DNA of 16,068 nt from Deltaproteobacteria bacterium (GTDB lineage: Bacteria > JAUYMQ01): assembly GCA_030698575.1 (NCBI GenBank), contig JAUYMQ010000113.1, positions 1-16,068 of the forward strand. The letters are read 5' to 3'. The position numbers were made by a program, and so were the translations under genes. Under the pieces are notes generated by a model. That model did no database searches. It saw only the letters and a list, made by a program, of their open reading frames with translations, and was not told the origin of the DNA. Of this stretch, positions 1 to 7,460 are shown in pieces. Every line of letters starts with the position of its first letter. Positions within the stretch are counted from its first letter, which is position 1.

Positions 1-252
1 CAGCGGCGCGTTCAGCTCGAGCACCTGGGGCGCTTCGCCGCCGTCGGCTGCCGAGACGGTGACGTCGACCTTCCCGCGGGAAACGGCCTGCTGCACCTGC
101 CCGGCCAGCCGGGATTCGATTTCGGCAAAACGGCGCGGCAAGCGCACACGCACATCGGAGTGGCGATGGTTGACAGAGCGCATCTCGACGCTGAAACGAA
201 CTCCGCCCGTCTCGAAAGTGGCCGTGCCAAACCCGGTCATGCTTCGGATCAT
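1..252 (-). CDS. yicC: YicC/YloC-family endoribonuclease, N-terminal part (3' end cut by window)
   Basis: Only the first 84 codons lie in the window; family members are about 290 residues. The protein opens with MIRSMTGFG, the family's signature N-terminus. It continues with a SVEMRSVNHRHSDVRVRLPR block (residues 21-40) and a SRGKVDV segment (58-64), both typical of the YicC_N domain. YicC-family proteins are metal-dependent endoribonucleases; the E. coli enzyme acts in small-RNA turnover. The ATG at 250-252 is chosen over the internal ATG at 238-240 because it restores the MIRSMTGFG start and has GGAG ten bases upstream. It begins 15 bases after the cupin stop, so it may be co-transcribed with the sugar genes, although its role is unrelated. 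In many bacteria this gene sits near gmk and rpoZ, which suggests housekeeping genes lie beyond the window edge. Confidence 0.93.
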   Translation of the reverse strand, partial: MIRSMTGFGTATFETGGVRFSVEMRSVNHRHSDVRVRLPRRFAEIESRLAGQVQQAVSRGKVDVTVSAADGGEAPQVLELNAPL

Positions 253-267
253 GTCAGGATTACTCCG

Positions 268-687
268 TCAGGGGGCGCGCGTTCCAGTGCGCCCGTAGGC
301 ATCCTCGAGCCGGACGACGTCCATGAGCTGCGGCGTGGAAACCTCGAGCACCTCGCAGTCCGAGACCGCGGTCATGCGGTGCTTCGTGCCGGGCCGGATC
401 CGGTATCCCTCTCCCTTTCGCAGGCGGCGCGTGATCATGCGGCCGCGCTCGGAAACCTCGAAATCCATCGTGCCGGAGAGCATGTGAATCGTTTCGTCCT
501 TCCAGCGGTGGTACTGAAGGGACAGCCGGCCGCCCTTCTTGATCCGCAGGATCTTCCCCACGTACTTCGGCGCGCGCGCCCAGATGAGCTCGGAGCCCCA
601 GGGCTTCTTGACTACCTGGGTGGAGCCTCGCCGCAGATGGCCCAGGCTCTCCTTGAAAGCGGGGGTTGCTTTCCTCTTTTTCTTCAA
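268..687 (-). CDS. Stand-alone cupin, phosphomannose isomerase type II-like
   Basis: A 139-residue single-domain cupin. After a basic N-terminus (KKKRK) it carries KKPWGSELIWA (27-37), the hallmark of the isomerase domain of type II phosphomannose isomerases and relatives. Cupin motif 1 is GGRLSLQYH with likely metal ligands Gln58, His60 and Glu65. Motif 2 is PGTKH with His103. The C-terminal STPQLMDVVRLEDAYGR is common in small cupins of polysaccharide clusters. No mannose-1-phosphate guanylyltransferase domain is attached, so the exact reaction (hexose-phosphate isomerisation or another cupin function) is unproven. The start is TTG at 685-687. The frame upstream has no ATG or GTG back to the TAG of the preceding gene at 739-741, and the Shine-Dalgarno match is weak. 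It lies 51 bases after the sugar-phosphate transferase and 15 bases before yicC. Confidence 0.85.
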   Translation of the reverse strand: MKKKRKATPAFKESLGHLRRGSTQVVKKPWGSELIWARAPKYVGKILRIKKGGRLSLQYHRWKDETIHMLSGTMDFEVSERGRMITRRLRKGEGYRIRPGTKHRMTAVSDCEVLEVSTPQLMDVVRLEDAYGRTGTRAP

Positions 688-738
688 AGCTTGGATCTCG
701 CGGGCTGCCGGCGGGGTGGCCGGATCGGTTGCAGGGGG

Positions 739-2163
739 CTAGTGCGCGCCTTTCCCGAGCAGCACGGCCGGGACGGTGCGAAGCAGGATTTCGATATCGG
801 CGCTTAGCGACCAATGCTCGATGTAGTAGAGGTCGCTGTCGATGCGCTTCTCGAGCGAGGTGTTGCCGCGGAGGCCTCGGACCTGCGCCAGCCCCGTGAG
901 CCCCGCCTTGACCTTGTGGCGCAGCATGTACTTCGGAATCTGCTTCTTGAACTGCTCGATAAGCTCGGGCCGTTCCGGGCGGGGCCCCACCATGCTCATG
1001 TCGCCCCGGAGGACGTTCAGAAGCTGCGGAAGCTCGTCGAGCGAAAGCTTCCTCAGGACTCGCCCGAGCGGCGTGCGGCGGGGGTCGTCCTCTTTGGCCC
1101 AGACGGCGCCGGTGCCGGCCTCCGCGTTCACGCGCATCGTCCGGAACTTGATCATGTCGAAACAGCGCCCGTCGAAGCCCATCCGGGTCTGTCGGAAGAA
1201 CACCGGACCCGGCGTCAGGAGCTTGATCATCCCCGCCACGAGCAGCATGAACGGCGCCGCCACGAGCAGCATGGCGCCCGAGACGGCGATGTCGAAGAGG
1301 CGCTTCACCACGCGGTTCCATCCCGCCATGGGCGAATCCTGAATGCGCACCATGGGGAGGCCGTCGAAGTCCTCGACGCCTGCGCGGAGCTTCATGTGGT
1401 GATAGAGGTCGGGCACCACGCGCACGTCGACCATCTCCTCGCCCATGAACTTCAGGACCGAGTCCAAGCGATCGTGGGCGTCGGCCGGGAGGGCGATCAC
1501 CACCTGGTCGATGCCGCGCCCCTGCAGCACCCGTTGTACGTCTTCGTAGACGCCTAGCACCGGTATCCCGTCGATCGTCTTCCCCACCTTCGACATGTCG
1601 CCGGCGAGCAGGCCTCCCACGGAGAGCCCGACCTCTGGGTGCGCTTTCACGCGGCGGATCACCTCGCGCGCGAGATCTCCGGCGCCCACGATGAGGATAT
1701 GCCGCAGGTTGTAACCGCGGCGCCGCAGCTCCCGGAAAATCTGCCGCATGCCGATGCGGAACGTCGTCAGGGCGACGCAGGAGAAGAGCCAGAAGAGACC
1801 CATCACAACACGGCTGTAGGTGAAGATCTCGAAGGGGCGGTAGAAGAAGGTCAGCGCGACGACCACGAACACGCTGACCGTGGAGACGCGGGTGATGCGC
1901 ACCAGTTCCGCGGAGGGCGACTTCACGCGCCGTGGGAGATAGAGGCCCTCCCTCCGCATGAGCACGGCCCAGACGGCGAGAATGAGCGGCAGGATCGCAA
2001 GATAGGCGCTGAAGCGCGGCGTCTTTTCGTAGAGAGGAGCCAGGTGTTCGAACCACCCGGCGTGAAACCGGACTTCGTAGGCGAGGAGCCAGGCGGCGGT
2101 CACGACCGCCATGTCGGTGATGAAAAGGATGGAGAGGAATACCTGGCTATACTTCCTGAGCAT
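739..2163 (-). CDS. WcaJ-type polyprenyl-phosphate sugar-phosphate transferase (initiating enzyme)
   Basis: A 474-residue polyisoprenyl-phosphate hexose-1-phosphate transferase. It would move a sugar-1-phosphate from a UDP-sugar to undecaprenyl phosphate at the inner membrane and so start the repeat unit. The layout matches the family. There are four predicted N-terminal membrane helices (about 8-28, 52-69, 94-108, 118-135) and a Rossmann-like CoA-binding_3 region with ILIVGAGDLARE (156-167). A further hydrophobic re-entrant helix (about 292-314) precedes the cytosolic Bac_transf domain. Catalytic-domain marks are KFRTM (339-343), the Asp376-Glu377 pair in SLDELPQ, RGDMSMVGPRPERPE (386-400) and KAGLTGLAQVRG (419-430). 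The ATG at 2161-2163 has GGGGAGG four bases upstream and overlaps the GT4 gene by 17 bases. The sugar cannot be read from sequence; glucose or galactose are usual. Confidence 0.95.
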   Translation of the reverse strand: MLRKYSQVFLSILFITDMAVVTAAWLLAYEVRFHAGWFEHLAPLYEKTPRFSAYLAILPLILAVWAVLMRREGLYLPRRVKSPSAELVRITRVSTVSVFVVVALTFFYRPFEIFTYSRVVMGLFWLFSCVALTTFRIGMRQIFRELRRRGYNLRHILIVGAGDLAREVIRRVKAHPEVGLSVGGLLAGDMSKVGKTIDGIPVLGVYEDVQRVLQGRGIDQVVIALPADAHDRLDSVLKFMGEEMVDVRVVPDLYHHMKLRAGVEDFDGLPMVRIQDSPMAGWNRVVKRLFDIAVSGAMLLVAAPFMLLVAGMIKLLTPGPVFFRQTRMGFDGRCFDMIKFRTMRVNAEAGTGAVWAKEDDPRRTPLGRVLRKLSLDELPQLLNVLRGDMSMVGPRPERPELIEQFKKQIPKYMLRHKVKAGLTGLAQVRGLRGNTSLEKRIDSDLYYIEHWSLSADIEILLRTVPAVLLGKGAH

Positions 2164-3298
2164 GCCGCCTCCCCCGCTCCCAGGCTTTCACGTGCCGGTC
2201 GATGAACTCCCCCATCGCTTTCACGAACACCGCGCGGTCGAAGCCGAGGGCATGCTCCCGGATGAGTGCGGGATCAAAATCTCCCTCGACACGCTCGAAC
2301 TGGCGGAGCCCCTCGACCAGGCCGTCGGCCGACTGCTCGCGATAGAAGATGCCGGTGGGGGGACGGCCCGAAGGGTGGCCGGGCGGGATCACGGTTTCCA
2401 GAGCGCCGCCCCGGCCCAGCGCGATCACGGGCCTTCCCGCGGCCATGGCCTCGACGGGGACGATGCCAAAATCTTCCTCGCCGGGGAAAATGAGAGCCCG
2501 GCAGCGCGCATAGAGCGAAGCCAGCTCCCCCCGATCCCGCCATCCGAGCAACTCGACATTGGGGCCGGCCATTGCGCGCAGGCGGGACTCCATCGGTCCT
2601 GAACCGACGACCTTCAAAGGGTAGCCGATCCGGTTGAACGCTTCAACGGCCAGATCGACGCGCTTGTAGGGGGCAAAGGCCGAAACAACGAGAAAGTACG
2701 GCTCCGGCCCTCCCGGCTCGACGCGGAAAGCGCCGGTGCCCACAGGAGGGTAGATCACATCCGCCCGGCGCCCGTAATGCCGGCGTATGCGCTGCGCAAC
2801 GTTTCGCGAATTGGCGGCGAAGAAGCCCACCCGCGACGCGGTGGCGGCGTCCCACCGGCGCAGCCAGGGCGCGACCAGCGCCATCGCGCCGCGCATCCAG
2901 GCCGGCGCCATCCCTCGCCCCCAGTACTGGTCGTACTGATCCCAGACATAGCGCATGGGTGTGTGGCAGTAGCTGAGGTGCAGCGCGCCCGGGCGGGGAA
3001 TCACGCTCTTGGCCACGCAGTGTGAGGTGCTGACGATCAGATCGAAGGGGGATAGATCGAGCCGCTCGATGGCCGCCGGGAAGAGCGGCAGATAGGAGCG
3101 GTAGCGCCGCGCCGCCATCGGAAGCCGCTGCACGAAGCTCGTGACGATCGGATGGGACTCGACCAGCGGCGAGACGCTGCCGGGCACGTGCACCAGCGTG
3201 AAGAGCGGCGCGCCCGGGAAGCGTTCACAGAGAACTTCCAGCACCGCCTCTCCGCCCCGCATGCCCGTGAGCCAGTCATGGACCAGCGCGACCTTCAT
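2147..3298 (-). CDS. Family 4 glycosyltransferase, WbaZ-like
   Basis: A 383-residue GT-B fold retaining glycosyltransferase. The N-terminus MKVALVHDWLTGMRGGEAVL, then TSHCVAKSVIPRPGALHLSY (91-110) and CHTPMRYVWDQY (111-122), are characteristic of the WbaZ-like GT4 group, several members of which are mannosyltransferases of O-antigen synthesis. The nucleotide-sugar site shows SAFAPYKRVDLAV (206-218, with Lys212/Arg213), VGSGP (231-235) and the E-x7-E motif Glu275/Glu283 in EEDFGIVPVEAMAAGRP. No membrane segment is seen, so it is probably cytosolic and adds a sugar to the lipid-linked chain. The ATG at 3296-3298 overlaps the preceding TGA as ATGA and has a perfect GGAGG seven bases upstream. 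An upstream extension of the frame reads through the membrane-protein gene in a wrong frame and is rejected. The donor and acceptor are unknown. Confidence 0.94.
   Translation of the reverse strand: MKVALVHDWLTGMRGGEAVLEVLCERFPGAPLFTLVHVPGSVSPLVESHPIVTSFVQRLPMAARRYRSYLPLFPAAIERLDLSPFDLIVSTSHCVAKSVIPRPGALHLSYCHTPMRYVWDQYDQYWGRGMAPAWMRGAMALVAPWLRRWDAATASRVGFFAANSRNVAQRIRRHYGRRADVIYPPVGTGAFRVEPGGPEPYFLVVSAFAPYKRVDLAVEAFNRIGYPLKVVGSGPMESRLRAMAGPNVELLGWRDRGELASLYARCRALIFPGEEDFGIVPVEAMAAGRPVIALGRGGALETVIPPGHPSGRPPTGIFYREQSADGLVEGLRQFERVEGDFDPALIREHALGFDRAVFVKAMGEFIDRHVKAWERGRRHAQEV
2168..2174 (-). promoter_or_regulatory. Ribosome binding site of the sugar-phosphate transferase gene
   Basis: GGGGAGG on the coding strand, four bases before ATG 2161-2163, inside the end of the GT4 gene. 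It supports the start that gives the 17-base overlap. Confidence 0.7.
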
Positions 3299-4776
3299 GG
3301 GCGCCCCTCCGCCGCCGCGCCTGCCGCAGCCTCCCTGTGCGCAACCCTCCCGAGCCAGGCGTAGGCCCCCAGCCCGAGCAGGACGAGCGCGCCCAGCGGC
3401 AGCGCGTGGCGATGGAGGGCCGGGAGCGTGAAGGAAGCCCGGGCGAGCGCGGCCGACACATCCGACAGGGACAACCCCTGATCCAGCACGTAGCGATAGT
3501 CCGAGATCGTCTGCCCGGGCCCGTGAGGAACAACGTCGTAGACGAGCCCCGCGTTGGACAGAAGAAAGAAGCCGTAGGAAACCGCCGTCAGGCAAAGCGC
3601 GGCGGAGACCCGGACCGCCCGACGTCCACGGGTCAGGAACAGGGCGAGCGGGGGCGCGAGGAAAGGCACCGCGTCGGTCAGGAAGCGCTGCGAGTAGCTG
3701 TCGCCCCCCCACCAGGCGAACCAGAATCCGTAGACGAGCCCGAGTGAGATCAGGGCGGCGAGCGCGGCGCCCCCCATGAGCCGCTGCGCCCGGTCGACGC
3801 CCTCGCGGGCGAACAGCGCCACAGCCGTCCCGGCGAGTGCCAGCCAGTAGAGCGGGTGGTAGAGCAGGAATCCGTGCCGCGGATTGACGAGGACATTGAT
3901 CAGCGGCGGCGCGTTGGGCTCGAAGTGCCAGTGAGGTGAGTAGGTCGATGCAAACCACTCGCCCACCTGGAGCTTGAGATAGACGGGCAGGATCCAGATG
4001 ACGGCGAGCAGCCCCGCCGAGTAGAGCAGGCCCCGGGCGACGAGGCGCGCCGGACGCCGCCAGGAGAGGGCGAGCAGCGTCACGCCCACAGCCGCCGAGA
4101 GCAGCGCGCTCGCGTAGCGCACGATGGCGCCCGCTCCCACGGTCACGCCAAGCCAGAACCAGCGGCGCGCGCGCCCGCCGGGTTCGACGCAGATCCCGGC
4201 CAGCAGTCGGGCCGTGGCGGCAGCGGCGAAGCAGCTCACCGCGTGGCTCATCCCGTTCTGCGCGTAGAAGTGGAGCGGGCTCGCAAAGAACGAAAGCGCC
4301 GTCACGAAAGCGGACCACTCCGGCGAGAAGGCCAGCCGGCGCAACGTGGCGTAGATGAGAAGGAGCGTCAGCAGGGCATAGACGTTGTGGGCCAGCACGA
4401 CGAAGATGATGAGCGCCAGGGTTTCGGAAGTCACCTTCTCGTAAGCAGGCCTCATCTTGCCCGGCGCGATCGCCGGGCGCACCCAGCCCTGCGCGTAGGC
4501 CAGCTTCCCCAGCATGTAGAAGGGCGCATCGAAGATCGCGAGCCCCGGCGGGTACTGCGCGACCCAGCGCTGGACAGTGGCGTTGTAGGAGAGCCCGTTG
4601 AACACCTCGTAGCGGTTGTTGCCGAGATCAAAATCGCGATCCTCGATCATCGATTCGAGTGTCGAGAAATAGCCCCATCCGTCTCCCGCGAGGCCCCGTT
4701 CCCAGACGAGCATGTGAAAGCCCGCGATCGCGAGAACCAGCAGGATGTGGCGCGAACGCGCCACCCGCGCAATCAT
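3295..4776 (-). CDS. Polytopic GT-C-like membrane protein
   Basis: A 493-residue integral membrane protein with about ten hydrophobic helices starting at residues 11-25. The first extracytoplasmic loop carries Asp32 in GDGWGYFSTLESMIEDRD, the position where GT-C glycosyltransferases place a catalytic acid. It is followed by QYPPG (74-78). A later WWGGDSYSQRFLTDAVPFL (355-373) is typical of a widespread poorly characterised group of bacterial GT-C-like proteins. These enzymes usually use polyprenyl-phosphate sugars on the periplasmic face; that activity is inference here. The start is taken as ATG 4774-4776: it forms ATGA with the preceding stop and has GGGGAG five bases upstream. A GTG 18 bases further up (4792-4794) is the alternative. 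The protein differs in loop motifs from the two other GT-C proteins of the cluster. A polymerase-like role cannot be excluded. Confidence 0.83.
   Translation of the reverse strand: MIARVARSRHILLVLAIAGFHMLVWERGLAGDGWGYFSTLESMIEDRDFDLGNNRYEVFNGLSYNATVQRWVAQYPPGLAIFDAPFYMLGKLAYAQGWVRPAIAPGKMRPAYEKVTSETLALIIFVVLAHNVYALLTLLLIYATLRRLAFSPEWSAFVTALSFFASPLHFYAQNGMSHAVSCFAAAATARLLAGICVEPGGRARRWFWLGVTVGAGAIVRYASALLSAAVGVTLLALSWRRPARLVARGLLYSAGLLAVIWILPVYLKLQVGEWFASTYSPHWHFEPNAPPLINVLVNPRHGFLLYHPLYWLALAGTAVALFAREGVDRAQRLMGGAALAALISLGLVYGFWFAWWGGDSYSQRFLTDAVPFLAPPLALFLTRGRRAVRVSAALCLTAVSYGFFLLSNAGLVYDVVPHGPGQTISDYRYVLDQGLSLSDVSAALARASFTLPALHRHALPLGALVLLGLGAYAWLGRVAHREAAAGAAAEGRP
3306..3310 (-). promoter_or_regulatory. 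Ribosome binding site of the WbaZ-like GT4 gene
   Basis: Perfect GGAGG on the coding strand, seven bases before ATG 3296-3298. It decides the start against the much longer open frame upstream. Confidence 0.8.
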
Positions 4777-6461
4777 GGCGACTCCCCGCGCCACATCCGG
4801 CGCGGTAGCTGCGGCGGCGCCGCCGGCCTCCCCTCGGGGTAGAGAACCCGGTACACGCGGTAGAACTGTTCAGACCCCTCGCGCACCGGAAAGCTCGCCG
4901 TCAGCTCGAGATCCTCCGCCCGGATGCTCGTCGTGAATTGCGGATAGTGGCTCTCGGTGGAGCCGTCGTAGGTGACGACGAAGTCCGCGCCGTAGCCGCG
5001 GACGTAGGCGACGACGGCGTCATAGGAGAAGCGCACGGGGACGGGCAGGAAGCGCGCGCCGGCGTAGTAGGTGATGCGCTCGCGGGGGGCGAAGACGAGA
5101 GGCCGCGATCCCGCCCCGGTGTGATCGCGGATCCACTCCCCCGCAAGTCGCTCGCCGATCCCCTCGCCGGCGTTGATGGCGAGCGTCATGGGCAGGAGCG
5201 AGACGACTGCAGCCGCAAGCAGCAGCGCGGCCGACCGGCGAGCCAGCGGCAGGCCGCGACGCGCGAGAAAAGCTTCGAGCCGTGGCCCGAGCGAAACCAG
5301 ACCCAGTGCCGTCCATCCGAGCGCCAGGAGCGCCAGCGTGAAAAGATGCCGCTTGCTTCCGTAGCCGAGCGTGACCACGAGGCGGTAGATCGTGAGCCCG
5401 TAGAGCGCGATGAACGAGAGAAGGTACAGATCGCCCCGCGTCCGCCACAGCGCCCTTCCCCTGACAGCAAGCCCGAGCAGGAGGAAGGGCACCAGCTGCC
5501 AGGTCAGCGCCTCGGCGAGGCCCACGAGCATCCGGGCGCCCCGCCCCACGTAACGCTCGAAGGTCGTTGATCGGCGGATGGGCGGCCGGCCGATGTCGGC
5601 CTCGATCCGCTTCATGACCGTGTCCTCGGCCCAGCTTGGCTTCTTTTGCTCTCCGACGCCGACCAGATGGAGCACGGATTTCTTCTGCGTGAGCTGCCAG
5701 ATGCCCGTCGATTGATGGATATGGTTCAGATAGGGATAGGCGATGATGAGAAAGCCGGCAACGAGGAGGACCGCTGCAAGCGCCCGTGGAAAAAACTCCG
5801 GACGGAGGCGCGCCCCGGGGCGCGGCCAGAAGCCGAGCAGGATCCAGAACCCGCCCAGCGCCGCTAGGCCGACGCCTTCCGGCCGCGTCAGGTATGCGAG
5901 CCCCGCGCAAACACCCACGACGGGAAACATTCCGACGCCCTTCCACTTCGGGAGCAGCGTCAGCGCCCGCCAGAGCACCGCCACCCCCGCCGTGAAGAAC
6001 AGGAGAAATACCGAATCGCTCTGGACGTTCGCGGCATACCGCACGGCGAAGGGGTGGAAGGCCCAGAGCACGAGCGCCGTCCACGCTATGCGCCGCCCGA
6101 ACAGGCGGCGGAAGAACAGCCAGAGGGGGATCCCCACGAGGGCTCCCGCCAGGGCCGAGACGACGAGGCCTGCGCGCTCGTAGTCCCCCAGCAGGGGGTA
6201 GGCCTTCGCCATCAGCCATGAGTAAAGCGGGTGATAGACGTGGCTCAGGGCGTGCCGCGTCTGACCTTCGTTGAATGCGCGGGCGATGTCGATGAAGTGC
6301 GGGCCGTCATTGAAGATCAGATCGTCCCGCGCGCCCAGCACGAGCCGGAGCACGAAGGCGGCGGCGATGAACGCCGCAATGCGCAGCCGATCGGCGCCGC
6401 GCGCAGGCGCCGCCCCGACGGGAATCTTCCCGCTCCGGGCTGTCTCCCCCACGCCGTTCAC
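4773..6461 (-). CDS. PMT/ArnT-like GT-C glycosyltransferase (paralogue A)
   Basis: A 562-residue polytopic protein of the glycosyltransferase 39/PMT_2 type. The first loop has NDGPHF with Asp52, the expected catalytic acid. Then come HPLYSWLMAKAYPLLGD (77-93), typical of the family, YLTRPEGVGL (190-199) and a KRHLFTLALL helix (370-379). Membrane segments fill about 28-430. The last roughly 130 residues form a soluble, presumably periplasmic domain with YYAGA (465-469) and ADFVVTYDG (492-500). It probably transfers a sugar from a lipid-phosphate donor outside the inner membrane. The start is GTG 6459-6461, which overlaps the preceding TGA as GTGA, the coupling seen at other junctions. A GTG at 6536 and an ATG at 6509 upstream in frame lack a Shine-Dalgarno. 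It resembles the GT-C gene at 7461-9167, suggesting an old duplication. Confidence 0.87.
   Translation of the reverse strand: MNGVGETARSGKIPVGAAPARGADRLRIAAFIAAAFVLRLVLGARDDLIFNDGPHFIDIARAFNEGQTRHALSHVYHPLYSWLMAKAYPLLGDYERAGLVVSALAGALVGIPLWLFFRRLFGRRIAWTALVLWAFHPFAVRYAANVQSDSVFLLFFTAGVAVLWRALTLLPKWKGVGMFPVVGVCAGLAYLTRPEGVGLAALGGFWILLGFWPRPGARLRPEFFPRALAAVLLVAGFLIIAYPYLNHIHQSTGIWQLTQKKSVLHLVGVGEQKKPSWAEDTVMKRIEADIGRPPIRRSTTFERYVGRGARMLVGLAEALTWQLVPFLLLGLAVRGRALWRTRGDLYLLSFIALYGLTIYRLVVTLGYGSKRHLFTLALLALGWTALGLVSLGPRLEAFLARRGLPLARRSAALLLAAAVVSLLPMTLAINAGEGIGERLAGEWIRDHTGAGSRPLVFAPRERITYYAGARFLPVPVRFSYDAVVAYVRGYGADFVVTYDGSTESHYPQFTTSIRAEDLELTASFPVREGSEQFYRVYRVLYPEGRPAAPPQLPRRMWRGESP
4782..4787 (-). 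promoter_or_regulatory. Ribosome binding site of the GT-C gene at 3295-4776
   Basis: GGGGAG on the coding strand, five bases before ATG 4774-4776. It favours this ATG, which makes the ATGA overlap, over the GTG at 4792-4794. Confidence 0.7.
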
Positions 6462-7438
6462 GATCCGGCCCCCGCCCGTCTCCGGCGAGCCGCTCCCGCC
6501 AGCCCCCATCCGGCGGGGCAGCCGCGCAGGTGCCACAGCAGCATGCGCGCGCTCTCGGCCGCCTTCCGCCGGGCCCGCGCGGCGCGCCCGAGGGTCACCA
6601 CCGAGATCGCCGAGAAGATAACGAGATTGAGGGCGAGCTTGATCAGCCGGATCGAAATCACGGCCAGCCGCTGCACCGGCCCGCGGTTCTTCCCGAAAAA
6701 GCGGTAGAGCGACCTGAGGTACTCGATCCGCGTCTCCAGCGGCAGCTTCTTCTTCGAGCTTCCCCCCGAAAGATGCGTGATGCGGGCGTCAGGCACATGG
6801 ACCACCTTCCAGCCCGCCTCCCTCATGCGCGCGCACCAGTCGGTTTCCTCCATGAAAAAAAAGTATCCGTCGTCCATCGGGCCGACCTGCTCGAGCGCCT
6901 CACGGCGGACGACGAGGCAGGCGCCGAGCACTGCCTCGACCTCGATCGGCTCGGCGTAGTCCTGCCGTTTGGAGGGATAGCGCCCGGGAAGCATGATGCG
7001 CAGAAGGCTCACGTTAAGGATCTCGGTGGCCAGCGATGGAAAGTTGTGGATGGAGTTCTGCTTGGAGCCATCGGGGTCGAGCAGCTGCGGAGCGCACAGG
7101 CCCGTCCCCGGATTGGCGTCCATCCAGGCGACCAATCGCTCGAAGGCGCCCGGAAGCACCACGGTGTCGTCATTCAGAAGCACGGCGTGGCGGCCCTTCG
7201 CCTCCCGGAGCCCGATGTTGTTGCCGCCGGCGAAACCAAGGTTCCGCGGGTTGCGGATCACCTTCACCCCGGGGAACTCCGCTTCGACCGCAGCGGCGCT
7301 GCCGTCCTCCGAATCGTTGTCGACGACGATGACCTCGAAGCGACTTCCCTTCACCTCGCGGAAGATCGAAGCGACGGCGCGGAGAAGAAGCTCGCGCGCG
7401 TTCCAGGTCACGATGATGATCGAGAGATCGATTCCCAT
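6458..7438 (-). CDS. Family 2 glycosyltransferase, WbbL (rhamnosyltransferase)-like
   Basis: A 326-residue inverting GT-A enzyme. It begins with DLSIIIVTWNARELLLRAV (4-22). It has VVDNDSEDGS (38-47), RNPRNLGFAGGNN (62-74) and LLNDDTVV (87-94) with Asp90/Asp91 for metal-nucleotide binding. It also has AVLGACLVVRREALEQVG (169-186) and GYFFFMEETDWCARM (191-205), with the catalytic-base region Glu197/Glu198/Asp200. This pattern matches the WbbL-like group, many of which transfer rhamnose, but the sugar is not proven. A hydrophobic stretch near 258-282 may anchor the C-terminus to the membrane. The tail from about 285 is Arg/Ala rich. The ATG at 7436-7438 has GGGAG four bases upstream and starts 22 bases after the previous stop. 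An eight-base homopolymer lies in the YFFF codons (see the repeat entry). Confidence 0.93.
   Translation of the reverse strand: MGIDLSIIIVTWNARELLLRAVASIFREVKGSRFEVIVVDNDSEDGSAAAVEAEFPGVKVIRNPRNLGFAGGNNIGLREAKGRHAVLLNDDTVVLPGAFERLVAWMDANPGTGLCAPQLLDPDGSKQNSIHNFPSLATEILNVSLLRIMLPGRYPSKRQDYAEPIEVEAVLGACLVVRREALEQVGPMDDGYFFFMEETDWCARMREAGWKVVHVPDARITHLSGGSSKKKLPLETRIEYLRSLYRFFGKNRGPVQRLAVISIRLIKLALNLVIFSAISVVTLGRAARARRKAAESARMLLWHLRGCPAGWGLAGAARRRRAGAGS
6855..6862 (-). repeat. Eight-base A/T homopolymer inside a glycosyltransferase gene
   Basis: Eight consecutive A on the plus strand, eight T on the coding strand, spanning the three Phe codons of GYFFFMEE in the WbbL-like gene. It stands out in this G+C-rich DNA. 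The run is explained at least partly by the conserved aromatic motif, but tracts of this kind can slip during replication or transcription. Confidence 0.6.
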
Positions 7439-7460
7439 GCCGCTCCCTGGCCGCGACTTC

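Noticed and set aside
268-687. Cupin as an FdtA/QdtA-type 3,4-ketoisomerase supplying the DegT aminotransferase
   Set aside because: The length fits, but the KPWG, LSLQYH and PGTKH motifs are of the phosphomannose-isomerase type, and it lies far from the amino-sugar genes.
260-2056. 598-codon minus-strand frame overlapping the transferase and cupin genes
   Set aside because: It runs in a different frame through both recognisable genes and has a low-complexity Arg/Gly/His-rich translation with no domain.
3299-4318. N-terminal extension of the WbaZ-like GT4 to 4318 (723-residue frame)
   Set aside because: The extension reads the upstream membrane-protein gene in a wrong frame; the real start has a perfect ribosome binding site and an ATGA overlap.
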